A stretch of 7,077 bases of DNA from Actinomycetota bacterium. GTDB lineage: Bacteria > Actinomycetota > Geothermincolia > Fen-727 > Anoxymicrobiaceae. The position numbers and the translations under genes were made by a program. The notes beneath the pieces are model-generated. The model ran no database searches. It had not been told where the DNA came from and was given only the letters and a program-made list of their open reading frames with translations. Below are positions 5,876 through 7,077 of the stretch, piece after piece. Every line of letters begins with the position of its first letter. Position 1 is the stretch's first letter. The stretch is from contig JAENXM010000089.1 in NCBI GenBank assembly GCA_016649525.1, positions 1 to 7,077 of the forward strand. Direction: 5' to 3'.

Positions 5876-6296
5876 CTTTCTTCCCCCCGTAGATATAAGC
5901 CAGTTCAGAGAGCCTCGTCCCTGAAAGGTATTCCCTGACCTCCTTGTTCGCACTCTCCAGGAGGTCACCCAGGATGCATCCGCTGCGACTGCAGACCGGG
6001 CTCCCCAGCAGGCACTTGCTCTCCGCCAGCGGCCCGTCTATAGCCTCATAGACCTTCAGCAGTGTTGGATCACCGTTACTCTCTGCAATTACGAAACCTC
6101 CCTTGGGACCCCTTACCGGCCTTACAAGCCCAGCCCTGGTAAGGCGCTGCAACACTTTCGATAGGTGGGCCTCCGACACATCCAGCCTGGAAGCTATCTC
6201 CCTTGTAGAAAACACTTTTCCCTGTTCACTCGAAAGCAGGACCATTGCGTGCATCCCAAGCGATGAGGCTTCCGAGAACTTAATCACGTCCGACAC
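5865..6296 (-). CDS. Rrf2 family transcriptional regulator
   Basis: A 143-residue winged helix-turn-helix regulator of the IscR/NsrR/RsrR superfamily. The N-terminus MSDVIKFSEASSLGMHAMVL and the HTH at about residues 28-51 (FSTREIASRLDVSEAHLSKV) are typical. A wing follows at 61-70 (VRGPKGGFVI). Three cysteines, Cys95, Cys102 and Cys107 (KCLLGSPVCSRSGC), sit where Fe-S-binding members hold their cluster. It is therefore likely to sense Fe-S supply, NO or redox state, although the ligand cannot be told from sequence. The start is GTG at 6296, supported by AAGGAG four bases upstream, a slightly short spacing. A second GTG three codons in is too far from that site. It is the first gene of the four-gene operon and probably regulates its own promoter. 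Confidence 0.93.
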   Translation of the reverse strand: MSDVIKFSEASSLGMHAMVLLSSEQGKVFSTREIASRLDVSEAHLSKVLQRLTRAGLVRPVRGPKGGFVIAESNGDPTLLKVYEAIDGPLAESKCLLGSPVCSRSGCILGDLLESANKEVREYLSGTRLSELAYIYGGKKDGG

Positions 6297-6317
6297 GGCG
6301 CTCCTTGATAATAATGT

Positions 6318-6356
6318 ATTCTAGTACCAGATTACCAGATATTACAGGAATGTCAA
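6318..6356 (-). promoter_or_regulatory. Promoter region of the Rrf2 operon
   Basis: On the minus strand a perfect -35 hexamer TTGACA lies at 6356-6351. Sixteen bases later is TAATCT (6334-6329), preceded by TG in the extended -10 position. A second possible -10, TAGAAT (6323-6318), matches five of six bases; it lies 17 bases after TGTAAT (6346-6341), a poor -35. Either gives a short leader before AAGGAG (6306-6301). The 115-base gap between this operon and the gene at 6412 shows no convincing terminator. Confidence 0.55.
6325..6340. repeat. Perfect tandem 8-bp repeat, likely operator of the Rrf2 regulator
   Basis: ATCTGGTA occurs twice in direct succession on the minus strand (TACCAGAT twice on the plus strand). 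A weaker third unit, ATTACAGG, follows at 6341-6348. The two perfect copies overlap the proposed -10 at 6334-6329 and exactly fill, with one extra base, the 17-base spacer of the alternative promoter. A protein bound here would block transcription, so an autoregulatory operator is the simplest reading. It does not match the IscR or NsrR consensus sites as I know them. Confidence 0.45.
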
Positions 6357-6411
6357 CAGTTATAGGATCCATACGGCTTGAGAGGCGGAGTATGTGCTGG
6401 CTTCTCGACTA

Positions 6412-7077
6412 CTACTCGGGCGAGAACTCGTCCTTGGTCGCTCCGCACACGGGACAGACCCAGTCGTCCGGTAGTTCCTCGAACGTTGTCCCGGCGGGTA
6501 CCCCGTTATCGGGGTCTCCCTCTTCGGGATCATATACGTATCCACATACGCCGCAAACGTACCTCTTCATCTTGCCTTCCCCTTTCACCTTCTTCTTCTC
6601 TTCAACCTCGGGGCCCCTGTACGTCGGCGCGTTCTTGGGGGCCCTGCCCTTCATCGCGTGGTACTCCGCGTAGGTCAGTGGCTTCCCTTCGCTTATGACC
6701 CTGCCGCTCACCACGTCCGCGATAAAGACGGTGTGCGTCCCGGCGTCGACCTTGTCCCTGACCCGCCCCTCGAAGACCGAGACCGCGTTCTCGGTAACGA
6801 CCGGGCAGCCGGTCATCCCCTCCTCATGCTCGACGCCGGAGAGCTTGTCTAACTCTGTACCCGTCCTGAAGCCGAACCTCCCGATGAACGGCATCGGGGT
6901 CGTGACTGAAAGCACCGACACCGCAAAGACACCGCTGTTGGAGATGAACTCGTGGGTGTAGTTGTCCTTGTTTATGGCTACCGCGATACGCGGCGGCTCG
7001 GCCGTCACCTGTATGACGGTGTTGGCTATCTGACCGTTCGCCCCGCCCTCGTGACACGATGTCACGACGTAGAGCCC
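6412..7077 (-). CDS. hrb: Flavin reductase-rubredoxin fusion (high-molecular-weight rubredoxin), 5' end beyond window
   Basis: 221 residues are visible and the frame is open at the right edge, so probably only some 10-15 N-terminal residues are missing; the family normally has a short lead-in before GLYVVTS. Visible residues 1 to about 150 form an FMN-binding flavin-reductase/flavoredoxin domain (GQIANTVIQVTAEPP, INKDNYTHEFI, GVFAVSVLS, ending LTYAEYHAMKGRAPKNAPTY). A lysine- and glutamate-rich linker leads to a complete 52-residue rubredoxin (170-221), whose iron ligands are Cys175 and Cys178 (CGVC) and Cys208 and Cys211 (CPVC). In Moorella thermoacetica the protein of this layout (Hrb) passes electrons from NAD(P)H to the flavodiiron protein FprA, which reduces NO or O2; the same role is likely here but no flavodiiron gene is in view. 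The GTG at 7065 is an internal valine codon, not the start. Confidence 0.9.
   Translation of the reverse strand, partial: GLYVVTSCHEGGANGQIANTVIQVTAEPPRIAVAINKDNYTHEFISNSGVFAVSVLSVTTPMPFIGRFGFRTGTELDKLSGVEHEEGMTGCPVVTENAVSVFEGRVRDKVDAGTHTVFIADVVSGRVISEGKPLTYAEYHAMKGRAPKNAPTYRGPEVEEKKKVKGEGKMKRYVCGVCGYVYDPEEGDPDNGVPAGTTFEELPDDWVCPVCGATKDEFSPE

Noticed and set aside
5876..5968. 31-residue N-terminal extension of the 4Fe-4S protein (ATG at 5968)
   Set aside because: It lies inside the Rrf2 coding region, shows no domain, and would displace the ferredoxin motif from its usual position near the N-terminus.
1..7077. CRISPR array, insertion sequence, phage or integrative element next to the tRNA
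   Set aside because: No regularly spaced repeats, transposase, integrase or duplicated tRNA 3' end was found on either side of the tRNA-Asn gene.

Overview
The window is a GC-rich bacterial chromosomal segment with little spacing between genes. It has classical Shine-Dalgarno sites, sigma70-like promoters and a tRNA gene with an encoded CCA end. The gene content points to an anaerobe or microaerophile: a flavin reductase fused to rubredoxin, a cysteine-rich ferredoxin-like protein and an Rrf2 regulator. The phylum cannot be fixed from the sequence alone. A deep-branching GC-rich Gram-positive or actinobacterial anaerobe would fit, but this is only an impression.

Layout, left to right. (1) 1-1481, minus: the N-terminal ~493 residues of a stand-alone L-glutamate gamma-semialdehyde (1-pyrroline-5-carboxylate) dehydrogenase, cut by the left edge. 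(2) 1482-1744: a divergent intergenic region. On the minus strand it holds a structured pruA leader that ends in a terminator-like hairpin plus T5, only 31 bases before the start codon. On the plus strand it holds a possible promoter and a clear ribosome binding site for the next gene. (3) 1745-4252, plus: a complete penicillin-amidase-family (S45) Ntn hydrolase with a TTG start. (4) 4253-4349: two perfect 9-bp hairpins between convergent transcripts. (5) 4350-4425, minus: tRNA-Asn(GTT), with a good promoter at 4461-4489. (6) 4516-6296, minus: four overlapping genes read in the order Rrf2 regulator, 4Fe-4S protein, cysteine-rich zinc-ribbon protein, cupin. Their promoter region carries a tandem 8-bp repeat. 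(7) 6412-7077, minus: a flavin reductase-rubredoxin fusion (high-molecular-weight rubredoxin type), cut at its 5' end by the right edge.

How the parts may work together. The four-gene set is certainly one transcription and translation unit, because every junction overlaps. An Rrf2 protein with three conserved cysteines probably senses Fe-S status, NO or redox state and controls its own operon. The adjacent Hrb-like fusion is a known type of electron donor to flavodiiron NO/O2 reductases, so the right half reads as a redox or nitrosative-stress neighbourhood. The dehydrogenase and the acylase are unrelated metabolic genes that share only a divergent control region. The most interesting undescribed candidate is the apparent transcription attenuator in the pruA leader.
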